This document shows, in pieces, positions 24,344 through 36,523 of a stretch of 64,000 nucleotides of DNA. Position 1 is the stretch's first letter, and the number at the start of each line of letters is the position of its first letter. The notes beneath the pieces are model-generated. The model was not told where the DNA came from. It saw nothing but the letters and a program-made list of their open reading frames with translations, and made no database searches. The position numbers and the translations under genes were made by a program. The stretch comes from Amphiura filiformis (lineage: Eukaryota; Echinodermata; Ophiuroidea; Amphilepidida; Amphiuridae): the NCBI RefSeq assembly GCF_039555335.1, contig NC_092642.1, positions 17,017,208 through 17,081,207 on the forward strand. Direction: 5' to 3'.

Positions 24344-26237
24344 GGGGTCATGTCACAATATGCACGCAGTTTCTGTGTGCAATTTTGCTGGCTAGAGTGC
24401 AAAATTGCACACACGGATAATGCTATTTGCATGCAGGCAATAACATCTTGCACTGGAAATTGCGACCTAGCACTGGCACGCTGGAGGAGGTTGACCTGTT
24501 GATGACTGTGAACTGGTCTCTCCCCTAACCATGCTAATAGCGTAGTAATTACCTCAGGGAGTTCACAGTCAGTGCAACACAAATCAGTGATATTTGACAC
24601 ATGCTTGTGGTGATGTTGTCATTCTCATAATTTTCTTCTGCCATTCCATTTTATTACATATTTATGTGAATATGCCTCTACTAATTAGCACTTGTTTAGC
24701 ATTAGCCTAGTATATATGGGACCATAACAACCCGTCTCTGACATTACAAAATCCACCAGTCCTATCTGGTGCGCCTCGCTGGCCGCTTTGAATTTTGATC
24801 CAGAAAACAAAAATCATATTGAGTAAGTTTTGATTAAACTAGAGGAAACATATTAGCATAATGCTAATCGGCAAAAATGTTTTGGTATTTTGTTAACAGT
24901 TTTTTAATACTTGAAATGTAGTTTCGTAATGTTTTTCTTGATTTGTGTTCAGTCATTTTAAAATAATAAGGCACAAATGGCATTAAACTTATTCCAAAAC
25001 CATGATATGTCCAGATATTGGTACTTTAATTGGCAGCAATTTGGTTCCATACAGTATCATACTTGACCTACAATAGTTACCAATAAAACTAATGATGGAT
25101 AATATTTGACACTCAAATTTTTGCACAGCTCTCTATACTGTACAATAGACCTTGTCCTATTTTATATTTATGAAATTGTTTCCTTTATATTTATAGCATT
25201 TTGTGTTATTATTCATTAGTATTGCAATGGTTTTAATACCAGTCAATGTTGAAGACAATGTGGTATTGTACGAATTTCAAACAACGGTTCCTAATGCTCA
25301 CGATGATTAAGCTTTTGATATCAAATTTGGCATCAACCTTCGAAGGAAAGTGTATAGAAAATTATTATATAAATCATTTTGCCATAAACTCATGCAACTA
25401 TAGTGACATTTTTTTAATTTGGCTGTATTTACATGGGAACTGTAAGTTAGCCGTCAGTATTTGAAATAAAATATTAATCAACAGAGAACACATATTGCTT
25501 GACAATCATAATGGGATGTTGAAATGTTTCAGTGCCCGTGCCTCTATAATTATAACCTATTAATTAAAAACTAATTAAAAATTAATTAAGTGCTGCCTCT
25601 GTTGACTTTAAAGAATAAGACTTATTTGGTTGATACATTAAAATTTACCCAAATATATACTATTGTCTTACCTTCGAAGAGTGGAAGACTCTTGTTTATT
25701 TTTGTGTATCACTTGTGCATTAAAAGAAAATCATTCTCAAATTCATGTTAATGAATGCATTGCTATTGTAATAAAATATAGTTTATGTCCAAGTGCAATA
25801 CATAATAAGGAATACCTAACTCAAAAAGACTGTTTAGGTGGGATAGTATAAAGAATAAAATGCATAATTCACACATTTTCTATTTTGTAACAAAATTTAT
25901 ATTATAACATTATATCACATCTGTTGTAAAAAATTATAGACCCTATAATATTATTGTAAAACATAGGCAAACTGTTTAAAAACTTTGCCAGCCAAATCTG
26001 AGAATGTGCACTGGGAATATATTTTTATGGGGAGGGTTAAGTATAAGGTCAAGTTCCTCCTCCAACTCCAGATTACCTTTGGGAAAAAGACCATACTGGG
26101 CCAGATAATTGCAGCCTACAGTGGGTTTGATACAACGCCCAATTGCACGCGGATATTTTTATCAGTGCTTGCAGGCTGTGTGCAATATTGCCACCAGAAT
26201 TGCACACAGATTTGCGTGCATTTTGTGACATGATCCC
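24344..26237. mobile_element. Harbinger-like non-autonomous DNA transposon, TAA target repeat
   Basis: The ends GGGGTCATGTCACA and TGTGACATGATCCC are inverted with one mismatch. Subterminal sequence continues the match (ATGCACGCAnnTTCTGTGTGCAATT-like on both sides). TAA flanks both ends (24341-24343 and 26238-26240), fitting the 3-bp TWA targets of PIF/Harbinger elements. The 1,894-bp interior is AT-rich with no transposase frame. It is inserted in MITE copy 3. Confidence 0.7.
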
Positions 26238-26240
26238 TAA

Positions 26241-26320
26241 GTACATCATTAGATTTATAAAGTTTACTTCGAGGACTGTTAAATATGTCAAAATATAAAT
26301 TTCTAAATTTAAACTAAAAT
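26241..26320. mobile_element. Family-A MITE copy 3, right fragment
   Basis: GTACATCATTAGATTTATAA, TTTACTTCGAGGACTGTTAA continue the MITE interrupted at 24341. The far right arm is missing. Confidence 0.6.
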
Positions 26321-26841
26321 TGTATATAAATGGTTATTAGCTATATTGTTAAAACAAATATTTTGCCAAACACGAGGAAAATGGCAGTATTGACAAAGTT
26401 GAAACCCTAAAATTAAGTAGAGAAATTACAGATTCATGTAAAATGTCTTATTTCAATACAGGGTCTTGGCTAAACTATTAACAGGCTAAGCACATCTATG
26501 AATAATTATTTTGATGATTTTTACGATCCTCATTTACAGGATGAGCAAATCACTGAATAGGCATTTAAGTATATGATTTGTAGAATGAACTTTTGCAAAA
26601 CACCAAAGTGTTATTTTTCAATAATATTTTGATTCAGATAATGAAAATCGATTTTTTTGTGCCTACTTCGACCAACAATACCTCGTTTACCTGTAAGTTG
26701 GTCCAACGCCTGAGCCAAACGGTGGGTAAAATTACCCAGTGTTTTAACAAATAATTTAGGATGATATGAATAAAACTTTAAAAAGTCCCTTTTCCTCCTT
26801 TTTCACCATTCGATATAGAGATTGGTCTTGTAGGAAGCATT

Positions 26842-27015
26842 CTAAGCGTTACTCTCATTTGTTGCCCTGGTGCCTCCAGATTCTTGTGTGCTATTTCTGC
26901 CTCTCACATGTATAGTACCACCTGGTTGGTTCACAGGATGCAGGGCAGTTTTTCCGACATCTGCCATTTTAGTATTCACATCTACTTTGTTCGCAAAAGC
27001 TTGGCATCCAAATAA
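26842..27015 (-). CDS. GPCR terminal exon (cytoplasmic tail)
   Basis: The acceptor is CTATCTTCAACAG before 27015. There are 58 codons including TAG (26842-26844). It starts LFGCQAFANKVD, continuing the FQVGLME helix 8 of the previous exon, with a possible palmitoylated Cys in LFGC. The tail is Ser/Thr/Asn-rich (RGRNSTQESGGTRATNES), suitable for phosphorylation. Confidence 0.7.
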   Translation of the reverse strand, partial: LFGCQAFANKVDVNTKMADVGKTALHPVNQPGGTIHVRGRNSTQESGGTRATNESNA

Positions 27016-27599
27016 CTGTTGAAGATAGAAAAAAAGTATTCTTTATTATTATTACCTTTTAAAGTTCCAATGTGTATTCAAAATCGTTTACTTGTTAAAA
27101 ATGTTCCTGTAGTGAACTTGCTTCCACTGAGTTAAGACACAGCTTATTTTGTTCTGAGTTTGTTGTCCTGTTTGCTACATATCTATTTGAACTTGCCTTC
27201 AGTTTTTGACTTGAATTTGTTTTAAAACTACAGTATGTAGTTTTCGTTGTTTGCTTTTATATTTTGTTGTCTGCCCCTGAAGAAAAGCAGTTTATCTGGT
27301 CGAAACGTCGGTGTTTTATTTGTCTGTTTGGTTTTGTTTATCTGATTTTCATCACTTTCAGTGTACTTTTGTACTGTTTTCCTTAAACTTCTATGGGCTC
27401 TAGAATTGGCCATTGTTGGCCATCGAACTTTGCCTGTTTTTGTGCCTATATGGTTGTTTGGTTTATCATGTTTTATCGTCAGAGGGGAGCTGTAACTAGG
27501 CGGATTAGGGTTAAAAAAGGCGAGTTATAAAAGCGCCTTAAAAAGGCGAGTTACCCCACAGAGATTAGGTTTTTTGTCAATTACCCCCACGAAGTAAGC

Positions 27600-27965
27600 T
27601 CAAGGCGAGACGACAACACCAACAAGTTCCACTGGTGAGTTACGACAACACCATCAAGTTCTGCAAGCGAGTTGCGACAACACCATCAAGTCCTGCAAGC
27701 GAGTTCCGACAACACCATCAAGTCATGCGAGCGAGTTACGACAACACCGCCAAGTCATGCAAGCGAGTTACGACAACACCATCAAGTCCCGCAAGCGAGT
27801 TACGACAACACCATCAAGTCCTGCGAGCGAGTTCCGACAACACCATCAAGTCCTGCAAGCGAGTTCCGACAACACCATAAGTCATGTAAGCGAGTTCCGA
27901 CAACACCATCAAGTCCTGTAAGCGAGTTACAACAATGCCGTCAAGTCCCAACGGCGAGTTACATG
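27600..27965. repeat. 32-bp minisatellite, about 11 copies
   Basis: The unit is AGCGAGTTACGACAACACC plus ATCAAGTCCTGCA. Copies from 27666 are spaced exactly 32 bp with point differences. It lies in GPCR intron 3. There are no unique spacers, so it is not a CRISPR array. Confidence 0.9.
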
Positions 27966-28464
27966 TAGGACTTGATGTAGGTTTTCCTGTGACATGTGTG
28001 AGGTCTTCAATTTAGACCGATTTGGCACCCCCTAGTGGTAGCGCCCGCGGCACGTTAAACCCTTGCCCCCCCAGTTACGCCACTGAAAGAAACATGGGCA
28101 GTCATGCATTAAAACACAGCCAACAATTAATTTCATTAATTTTGTTAATATAGCAATAGAGTAGAAATAAAATATCGCGCAGTAAGCCCTATAATTGTAT
28201 TTTGTTTATATCATTTCTGTCATTGCAATTTCCTATAACACAATTTTCCAGGGTAAATATTAACTTGTTTTTCATTACTCGCGTTGAATAATTCTGCACA
28301 TTACAATAAAAGAATGTTTTCATTTTATAAGGTGTTTGTGGTGAAAAATTGATATTTTATATTGGCCTTTAATTCAATATTTGTTATGAGTTTCTGCGTG
28401 GACCTTTAATTCAATGACTTTTGGAGGCTGTTCAGATAAATATCTTACAAAATAAAATTTAGAA

Positions 28465-28880
28465 CAGGGCTTCGGTCTATATCAGTCAAGTTAGCGCAAT
28501 CGATATAAGGCGTTCGACTATGGTATACGAGAGGTTGCGGGTTCGAACCCTGGCGGTACCTAGTACGCTCTCGTGGAAAAATTGAGTTAGCTTGAAATTC
28601 CCCTTGGACAAGGAACTTACTGCTAATTTGTCTCGTTGTACATTGTAACCCGTACGAAACTTGGGGAGCTGATCCTGGTTGCGATGGTTATTTGTGGAAT
28701 GTCTAGGGTGTGCGCTCTTGAAGCAGCAAAAGTCACTGAATTGTTGTTTAATGGTTTATGGAATGATGTGGGGCCGTAGTGGTCAGCGATAGCCTGTAAA
28801 GTGTGCTGAGGCTTGTGGATCAACGTCTAGGCGTTGTGCCTGTGCGTAGTGGACTATAAATCACTGCGCTTTTTTTTTTT
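28465..28880 (+). mobile_element. tRNA-derived SINE
   Basis: It has an A-box-like TTAGCGCAATCG (near 28491), a B-box GGTTCGAACC (28540-28549) in GCGGGTTCGAACCCTGGC, a unique body, a 3' block GGCTTGTGGATCAACG...ATAAATCACTGCGC, and a T run at 28870-28880. The 3' block recurs alone at 15322-15385, so it is a repeat family. It lies in GPCR intron 3, opposite in strand to the gene, with its tail 60 bp from the exon donor. Confidence 0.75.
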
Positions 28881-28939
28881 ATATACCAGACGGTTTATAG
28901 GACCCTATGAATACTTTCGTCATGACAGTACGAACTTAC

Positions 28940-29264
28940 CTCCATCAGACCAACTTGAAATCGTCTGCTCATGAATGCGTAGACAATGAAGTTCAAAGCA
29001 CTCCCTGCATATGCAATAAGACAAGCTGACACTTCCATTCCCGCCAAACCAGCAGGAGACAACCTCACCAGATACTTCAGCAGACGACTTATAAGTGAAG
29101 GCATCCACGAAACGGCGAAAACAACCACCACGATGATCACCATTCTCACAGTCTTATCAGTTTTACTTTTAGTGTTAGATGCTTTATCATCTTTTCCACT
29201 GAGTTCATTCTTCATCGCCTTCTTTTCTGATTTTTTAGCCGTCTTCAGTATGCGATAGTAGCAG
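28940..29264 (-). CDS. GPCR exon part: end of TM5, IL3, TM6, TM7, helix 8
   Basis: It starts at the transposon junction with (T)GCTACTATCGC and ends CTGATGGAG|GTAAGT. A basic IL3 (KKSEKKAMKNELSGKDDK) leads to TM6 (VRMVIIVVVVFAVSWMP) and TM7 (ACLIAYAGSALNFIVYAF), then SRRFQVGLME. The frame is open throughout. Confidence 0.8.
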
Positions 29265-29279
29265 CCCAGTGGGCACAGG

Positions 29280-29560
29280 TTAGGATTTCGACGTTGTATC
29301 AACGTTGATACAACGTCGAAATATAACCTAACCTGATTTCAACCCGATTTCAACCTAGAGATTGGTTGAAATCAGGTTGAAATTTCAACGTCGATACAAC
29401 GTTGAAATTTCAACCTGATTTCAACCATGTTTCAACAAACTTTCAATGCAAAAATTAAGGAGGTTGAAATCAGGTTGAAACTTCAACGTTGATACAACGT
29501 TGAAATTTCAACCTGATTTCAACCAATGTTTCAATGCACAACTTAATGACGTTACATAAA
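29280..29560. repeat. Left subterminal GTTGAAATC repeats of the 10-kb element
   Basis: Many overlapping palindromes: GACGTTGTATCAACGTTG, GTTGAAATTTCAAC, ATTTCAACCTGATTTCAACC. The same vocabulary occurs at the right end (39400-39600). Confidence 0.75.
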
Positions 29561-29847
29561 ATATTATTAGGACGAAATATGCATATGCCTAGTATAATAC
29601 ATGTTTAAAGGTCGATAGCATTGAAATTTTAGCCAAGTTTTTCTCTATCTCCAGGCCGCATGATCTAACGATTTAAACCGAACTTCCGTTCCTTCTTCAA
29701 GTGGCGCGCGCGCGTGCACTACCTCAAATACTTACGCGAAAACACCGGGTGGTACGGGGTATGCTATACGGCCCCGTCGCCGCTCAATTGGCGTGCTGAT
29801 GTTGATATGGGAATTCCTACAACATGGTGAAGTTGGTGCAAGAGACG

Positions 29848-30115
29848 TTCACAAACACTTGTTAGGGGGGCTGATGCAAAAGGGTGGGGAGGGCTTTAGT
29901 TTTGACCCTCCTAGGGGTAGAGGAGGGCCTTGAAAAAATGACCAAAAATTTTCCCAGGAAAATTGAGTTTATATGATTTTCTATGGGATTGACCAATAAT
30001 TTTCATGTCAAAGGGGGAGGCTGAATTTTTAGAGATCTGAAAGGGGGCGAAAAACTTTCGCGATGATTTTTTTTTGCATCAGCCCCCTAACAAGTGTTTG
30101 TGAGCGGTCCCTAAT
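29848..30115. mobile_element. Foldback element with CACAAACACTTGTTAGGGGG arms
   Basis: Left CACAAACACTTGTTAGGGG and GGCTGATGCA (about 29849-29880) match inverse right TGCATCAGCCCCCTAACAAG and TGTTTGTGAGCGGTCCCTA (30073-30113). Non-coding, nested in the left part of the 10-kb element. Confidence 0.65.
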
Positions 30116-30429
30116 ATGCCTATTCGCATATCTTCAAACTATTTTACTAACCCGATCATATCGCCCCGGGGAATTGCCCGGGTATCGCCGCGGCGGCATA
30201 GCCGGTGTAGTAGCTACGAGGTCGGCATATCGAGGTCGGCACCCATACGCGGGAGGCAACCGGGTGCGGGAGTGGGTGGGCCGGCCGCATCATAGGCCTA
30301 TGTTGTCGATCATAGTCGGAGAAAGCAGGGGAGTGTTATGGGGGGGGGCACGCCCTCTCTAATTTTTTTTCATGGGGGACGGCAAGTGTTTATAGGTAGG
30401 CCTATACCGCACGTTTGCAAGATATTGTG

Positions 30430-31195
30430 GGTGGGTATGTACACGCGTGCACAATTGTGTTAACAAGCGTTCGCAAATGTTTGCGAGTACGCACTCATGT
30501 TTACAAGTGTTCATGGGTAGGCCTACGCTTGCGTACATTGCCGGTACGCACGCACGTTCGCAAGTGTTTGCGAATACGCATGCGCGTGCGCAATTGTTTA
30601 TGGGTACGCATGCACATGTTCAAGTCTTTATAGGTACGCACATGCGTTTGCAAGTTATTGCGGGTACGCACGCGCGTTCGCAAGTGTTTGCAAGTATACA
30701 CATAATGCATACACAAGTGTTTGCAAGTACAAACGCACGTTCTCAAGTGTTTGGGAGTATACGCACGCACGTTCGCAAGTGTTTGCGTGAATACACTCGT
30801 TCTCAAGTGTTTATGCGTACGCATGCACGTTCGCAAGTGTTTGCAAGTACGCAAGCGTATGCGCAAGTGTTTACGGGTACGCACACGCATGCGCAAGTGT
30901 TGATGGGTACGCACTTGTGTTCGAAAGTTATTGCGGGTACGCACGCGCGTACGTTACGCAATCGAGTTTGCAAGTGTTTTCGAGTACGCATGCCCGTTCG
31001 CAAGTGTTTATGGGTACGCGAAAGTTATTACGGGTACGCATGCGAGTTCGCAAGTGTTTGCAAGTGCACACTCGCGTTCACAAGTGTTTATAGGTACGCA
31101 CGCACATTTGCAAATTATTTAAGGTATACGTACGCGCGTGCACAAGTGTTTGTGAGTACGCACACAAGTGTTTATGGGTAGGCCTACGCACACGC
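30430..31195. repeat. 30-bp minisatellite, about 25 units
   Basis: The unit is roughly GGGTACGCACGCACGTTCGC plus AAGTGTTTGC. It is degenerate, with some double-length units. Because the unit is a multiple of three, long open frames appear in several frames on both strands (for example 30447-31181 +, 30501-30944 -). Alternating purine-pyrimidine stretches such as ACGCACGCGCGT are frequent. Confidence 0.85.
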
Positions 31196-32640
31196 GAGTG
31201 CAAAACTGATGCCACTGCCACGAGCGGGACGGCGCATCAATCAATGACATAATGCCTTGAATGTGTCCGTTTGTTTGAACTTGATGTAGGATCTGGATTT
31301 GGATCTGGATAGGCAAGCAGTGAATTCTGCATCACGCTAGAGTTGTAGGCTAGTCGGCCTAGGCCTATGAAACATGTTGAAAAACAATTTCAAATTTTGG
31401 ATATTCGTTAGTTCTGGTCGCATTTTGACCTATAAACATGTTTCTAATCCTAGATCACCATGTTTGGACATTCAAAAGTTAAAAAAATTTTGGATTAAAA
31501 TTATAGTAGTATCGCTTTCGCCCAACACTTTTCCAGAACGGATATTGCCCAATGTACATCAGTAAGCAAAAGGAGTTGTACGCGTACGTGTGACGAACAT
31601 GAACTTGAGGCCTAAATTTGCAAATAAAACAGGTTAGTAAACATTTAAATTTTCTTTAAAGGTCTACTTGACTTTTGGACACATTGCTGGATTTATATTT
31701 CAACTTGGTTTTCCATTTTGTATCATCAGGATATGTTAAAATAGTTAAGCTTACTGAGCAGTTAAATTACATGCCTGCTGCATGCACATGCCATGCATGC
31801 TGTACAATCATGAATGCACCATTCGAGACACGAAACAGTGCCTTGAAGTTGACATGCTTAATGACTTGTACTTGTACAAGACCCAGTCATGCCAGTTTGG
31901 AATATTTGCTGGGGGCAATCAGGACCGTAGTCTGGATTGATTGGGGGGTATTGATTTTGAAAAAGTGGACTTTTTTCAAAATTTGGAACTTTGGACTGGG
32001 CGGATTTGGACATTTTGGACGGACCAAGATTACAGAAGGCATAAAAACCTCTATTTTTCGCTCGCTGCGCTCGCAAATGGGACTTTTGGGTTAAAAGGGA
32101 ACTTTTGGGCCTTTGGCATTTGGGGGGGATGCTGGCTACGGGCCTGGGGGAAATGCAAATGTTTATCGTATAATTAAGAAACTAGGCCCCTAGCCTAGGG
32201 TAGACATGTCCACATTCCTTATTATAGAGGGCGACATTCAATCCAAAAAGGGAAATACAAAAATTTGAAATTTGGACACCAGAAACTTGACGACGTAGTC
32301 TAAAATGTGCCGGTACTTTATCCTTGATACAGAAGTCAGCATGCAGTGAAAGTTAGATTTCATAAAATAAAATCGCCTTTGTGTAAAATGGATCGCCGTG
32401 GTGAAAAATGATGCATTACATGTTTTTTTTTAAACAGACATTTGCCCATAACTTCGCTAATTTTTGACCTACAGACATGGTTGACCCCTCATTTTTTAAG
32501 TTAAATAATCACCTTTTTAAACAAAATAATTTCCATGTGAAATATCCTACTTGAAAATTTTGCCTAGCCCTAGTCATATCATGCAGCAATGCTCATGTGC
32601 TAGGTCATTACAATCGCAAATTTTCAATTTGCGATTCGCC
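31196..32640. other. Non-coding interior of the 10-kb element
   Basis: No protein-like frame is convincing. A TTTGG/ATTTTGGAC-rich patch at 31960-32110 gives short open frames with no recognisable domain. Confidence 0.35.
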
Positions 32641-32739
32641 GATTGTACTGTTTTTGGTCAGTTCTTCTTCTTTCTTTCTTTCTTCTGTCAAACCTATAAC
32701 GAGTCATCGTAGCCATATGCTCTAGGCCAGTGTCCAACT

Positions 32740-33495
32740 CGGGGGGGTCAAAGGTCATATGTCATTTATGGCCAAAATGTGATTTTCACTAAAAATGCTT
32801 CATCTTCCACAAACTACATAATACAATGACGTCACTTGCATACCTGCATCGCCTTAGCCAATGTCTAAAAGTTGTACAAAGAATTGGGGTCAAAGGTCAT
32901 TAAGAGGGGGGGATCTCACAATTGCATTATCTCGACATCCGTAATGGGTATGGGGCTCAAACTCGGTGACAACAAATCTCATGACCAGGGCTGGGGGACA
33001 TTTTACAGGGGTCAGGTCAAAGGTCAAATTTTAGAAATGCATTTTCTGTAAGGGGTACGGACTCAAACTCTGTGACAACAAACTGACCAGGGAATATATT
33101 GAACACTTTGCAGGGGTCAGGTCAAAGGTTATCTTGGTCAAATCTTATAATTTCTTCTTCTGGACTCAAACTCAGTGACAGCAAATCTCATGACCAGGGA
33201 AACATTTTGCAGGAGTCAGTGAGTTCAAAGGTCATGCAGGGGTCAAATTTTAGAAATGAATTTTTTTTTTTCTGTAAGGGGTACGAGGCTCAAACTCGGT
33301 GACAACAAAATTAATGACCAGGGGGGATATGTTGGAACACTTTGCAGGGGTCAGGTCAAAGGTTAACTGGGGTCAAATCTTATACCGTAATTTCATTTTC
33401 TGTAATGGATATGGGGGCTCAATTTCGGTGACAACAAACTTCGTGGCCCGGGAAACATTAAGGTCAAAGGTCAGGTCAAATGGTCATTAAAGAGT
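32740..33495. repeat. Degenerate ~110-125-bp tandem repeat with AGGTCA motifs
   Basis: Units share GGCTCAAACTCGGTGACAAC, AAATCTCATGACCAGGG, TTTGCAGGGGTCAGGTCAAA and TTTTCTGTAAGGGGTA. AGGTCA half-sites recur, including AGGTCAAAGGTCA (13 bp) near 33015 and GGTCAAAGGTCAGGTCAAA near 33461-33480, the sequence form bound by DR1-type nuclear receptors. The array lies inside the transposon, so regulatory activity is speculative. Confidence 0.65.
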
Positions 33496-33858
33496 TACAT
33501 GCCTTGCGATTGTCTGCGCTCTGTGAGCGCAAATCATTATCTCTAGTGTATTTTTTTAGACATTAAGTTACTGGTAGGGCAGACTAGATGTGTCTTTGAT
33601 GATTTGACATGAATTTCAATGTCAAAATGACAATTATTTTAAAAAATAATATACTGAGTGATAGTGATACCAAGTTTGTGGAAGTCCACATCCCACTGAC
33701 AAAATGATATTTTAATAAGCGCAGAATTATGAAGCATACATGGCCCAGGCCTATAAATATGGCTAGGCGTAAATAGTAGTACCAGTAATATTTAGTTAGA
33801 CTAGGCTAGTGGAATTTGTGGAATAAAGTTCTTTTCATATAGGCTAGATAGAGCTTAA

Positions 33859-34400
33859 GAGCTCGGATAGCAACGTTTTCACGTATTTTGTGTGGGACCT
33901 GAGAGCACATCAGACATATCTAATTGCATTTTGATTTGAATACGAGGAATGTCCTTCTAGTACGGTATCAAATAATTTTGATTTTTTTGAAATTCGAGAT
34001 TAAAAATTGATATTTTTGAAACAGTCCTCGAAGTAAATTCTATAAATCTAATGATATACTTAAAGTGTATGTAGCTGGGACGAGCGGCCGTCAATCATAT
34101 GAAAATTTTGACCTTTCCTATTGAAGATATAGATAGTTCCCCAACAAAATTTAGGTCTTTTGGGGAAAAATCTATATATGAAAGGTCAAATTTGTCAATT
34201 GATAGTTGGCTTTTCATCCCAGCTATATACACTTCAAGTAGATATCATTCGATTTATTAAGTTTACTTTGAGAACTGTTAAATGTCAAAAATTGCCATTT
34301 TTAATAATTTGCCCCAAAATTTTTATTGCATCGCGAATTTCAAAAAATTTAAATTATTAAATATATCAGAAGGACATCCCCTATTCAAAATTAATCATGT
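33859..34400. mobile_element. Family-A foldback MITE, copy 4
   Basis: TTAA precedes the left end (33855-33858). TTTTGTGTGGGACCTGAGAG, GACATATCTAATTGC, the central GTATGTAGCTGGGACGAGC and inverse right-arm pieces (TATCAGAAGGACATCC) are present. The right terminus is eroded. Confidence 0.65.
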
Positions 34401-36330
34401 TAATGTTCGTTTGTGCTTCCTTGGTAGGCCTAGTTGCAACCGTTTAGTAAACATAACGGGTAGGCCTATATCTAATCTTTTCTGAGAGACTTAAGGTTAA
34501 ATTACAAATATACATCATATGACCCTAATATTAATAATCTACTTATCTTCGTTTTTAATAGGCTAAATGAATTATGAACTTTATTCAGTATTTGTATTCA
34601 CGAGATTTAGGCCCTTAAAGCTATAGGCATATACCTTCCAAGTTATTAAAGGTCGGAAAGATCTTCCTCAAATAGATTCAACATTAAGGTGCAATCTGCA
34701 GTTCTCTAGAAAGAAACTTAAAGTGAGGCTATTTTTAATTTTTCATTGAACTTATCACTGCTCTATGTCAAAAATATCATGTTCTCTGAGTATGCCTACT
34801 TTAAACATGTGCAAGCATGACCCAATTAGTGTTGAACACTCTTTAGGCAGATTTTTTAGGCAGAAGATTCCACATCCCCAAATAATTTCTCTAGTCTAAA
34901 GCACGTGTCTAAAGGAGCAAAGATAAGTTATACTTTCCCTCTTTTTGGTCCCAAGAATGGCCCTAAGAATTGTTCAGCAGAATTACCCTAAACAGTCAGG
35001 AGTAACAGGTCTACCTTTAGTAGGCCTATGCCTATTTTACATTAAGCATATTAATCGTACTGTAAGTCTATGTCAAATATAATGTTTTTGTATGTGTAAA
35101 TTATGGAAATAATTGTATTTTTAAATCCCTAAATTGTTATTTTTGTCGTTACAGCTGACCTGTTGTTGTGCCACGTGACAATGGAATCAAAACAAGATTG
35201 GCCATGCAATAGACAGACTATAGTCCATGACAATGTACAATGTATAAAGCATCAAGAAAATTGACTTAACTTAGAAAGTTTAGATGCAGCCAAAGATTTC
35301 GGATGAACTGACAACTTGAGAGAGCCATAATTTTAATACATAAGAGCACGGTCAAATCAAAGATGGAGTAAACTGGCACGGCATGGCATGGACCAACTCC
35401 TACACTGAATAAAGTCCATTGTTGAGCAGTTGCTGCCACATACTACTCATCCGTTCAAGATCTAACTTAAGTTATTAGTCATCATTCATTCCATATAGCC
35501 CGCAGATGGAATGAACTCACGCCTCACATTCAAGGAACTGTGAAATGGACTAGCTTCAAAAAGTGTTTTGGTCAAAAATGTGCAAACCCATCAGCTTAAT
35601 GATAACAGCTGTTATTGCCTTGATATGTGTCTTGATATAGAAAGAACTAAGCAAGCAAATACAGATTCTGGTCTAGATTTTCTTAATATTGGTATTGATG
35701 ACATCATCAATGCGATATAAGCCTACTGATAGGGTTGACGTTTTCGATGCTTATCTCCTTCAGCTAAAACTGAGCACGACAAGGATCCTTTGAATACGTT
35801 GAAGGGTGGATTGCAAACGCAGAACACTTCCAAAGCTATTGATCACACTATCTGTATATGATCTGATCATCAGTCTAAGAAAGTTCTGTGAAGTTCTTCG
35901 ATGAGAAAAATAGAAGTATTCAGTTGTATAAACTGTCAACAATTTCCAGTTTAGTTATACGTGTAAAAGTCAGGACTTAGAAACCATAATTATGTTAAAG
36001 ATATCTTACATGGTATCAGAAGTTTTAAGTAAGTTGTAACGTGAAAAGAAGAAAAACTTGAGATTTTTACTCAAGATTTTTACGCAAGCCAGGGGAAACC
36101 CTATATTAACATTAAGTATAATGGGCACATTGCATCCAGTACATTCTTAAAAGGTTCCAAAAGGGTCAAGTTCTAAAGTGTCCTCCTAGTACATATATAG
36201 GCCTATGGATAACCCTCGCACTTTAACACAAACAGCTTTCTGAAAATTCACGAGTTCTTTTGAGAACCATCACAAATCTAATGTATTTAGGCTCTAAATG
36301 TCCAGCTCTAACACTTTTTAAACAAATACA
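34401..36330. other. Non-coding interior of the 10-kb element
   Basis: AT-rich unique-looking sequence. No repeat family or protein domain was recognised. Confidence 0.3.
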
Positions 36331-36337
36331 CACGTTT

Positions 36338-36523
36338 TAAAGGAAGGCTCCGCCTATCACAACATTATGCCCTATTATATGTAAGAAAAATAATTATCAA
36401 GCACGAATCACGTGGTTTTATCTGAAACAAACTCATGGCGACCATGTGATTCGTGCTTGATTATTATTTTTCTAACATAAATTTATAAGGCATGATGTTA
36501 TGATTGCCGGAGACTCCTTAAAG
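36338..36523. mobile_element. Small foldback MITE (AAGGAxGCTCCGxCxATCA ends)
   Basis: AGGAAGGCTCCGCCTATCAC at the left is inverse-related to GATTGCCGGAGACTCCTTAA at the right. The inner arms AATCACGTGGTTTTATCTGA and ACCATGTGATTCGTGCTTGA also pair. A longer relative is at 52393-52797. Confidence 0.6.

Noticed and set aside
27600-27965. CRISPR-like array
   Set aside because: Units are contiguous 32-bp repeats without unique spacers in an animal intron; it is a minisatellite.
30447-31181. 244-codon reading frame as a protein
   Set aside because: It is wholly inside the 30-bp minisatellite, with equally open frames on the other strand.
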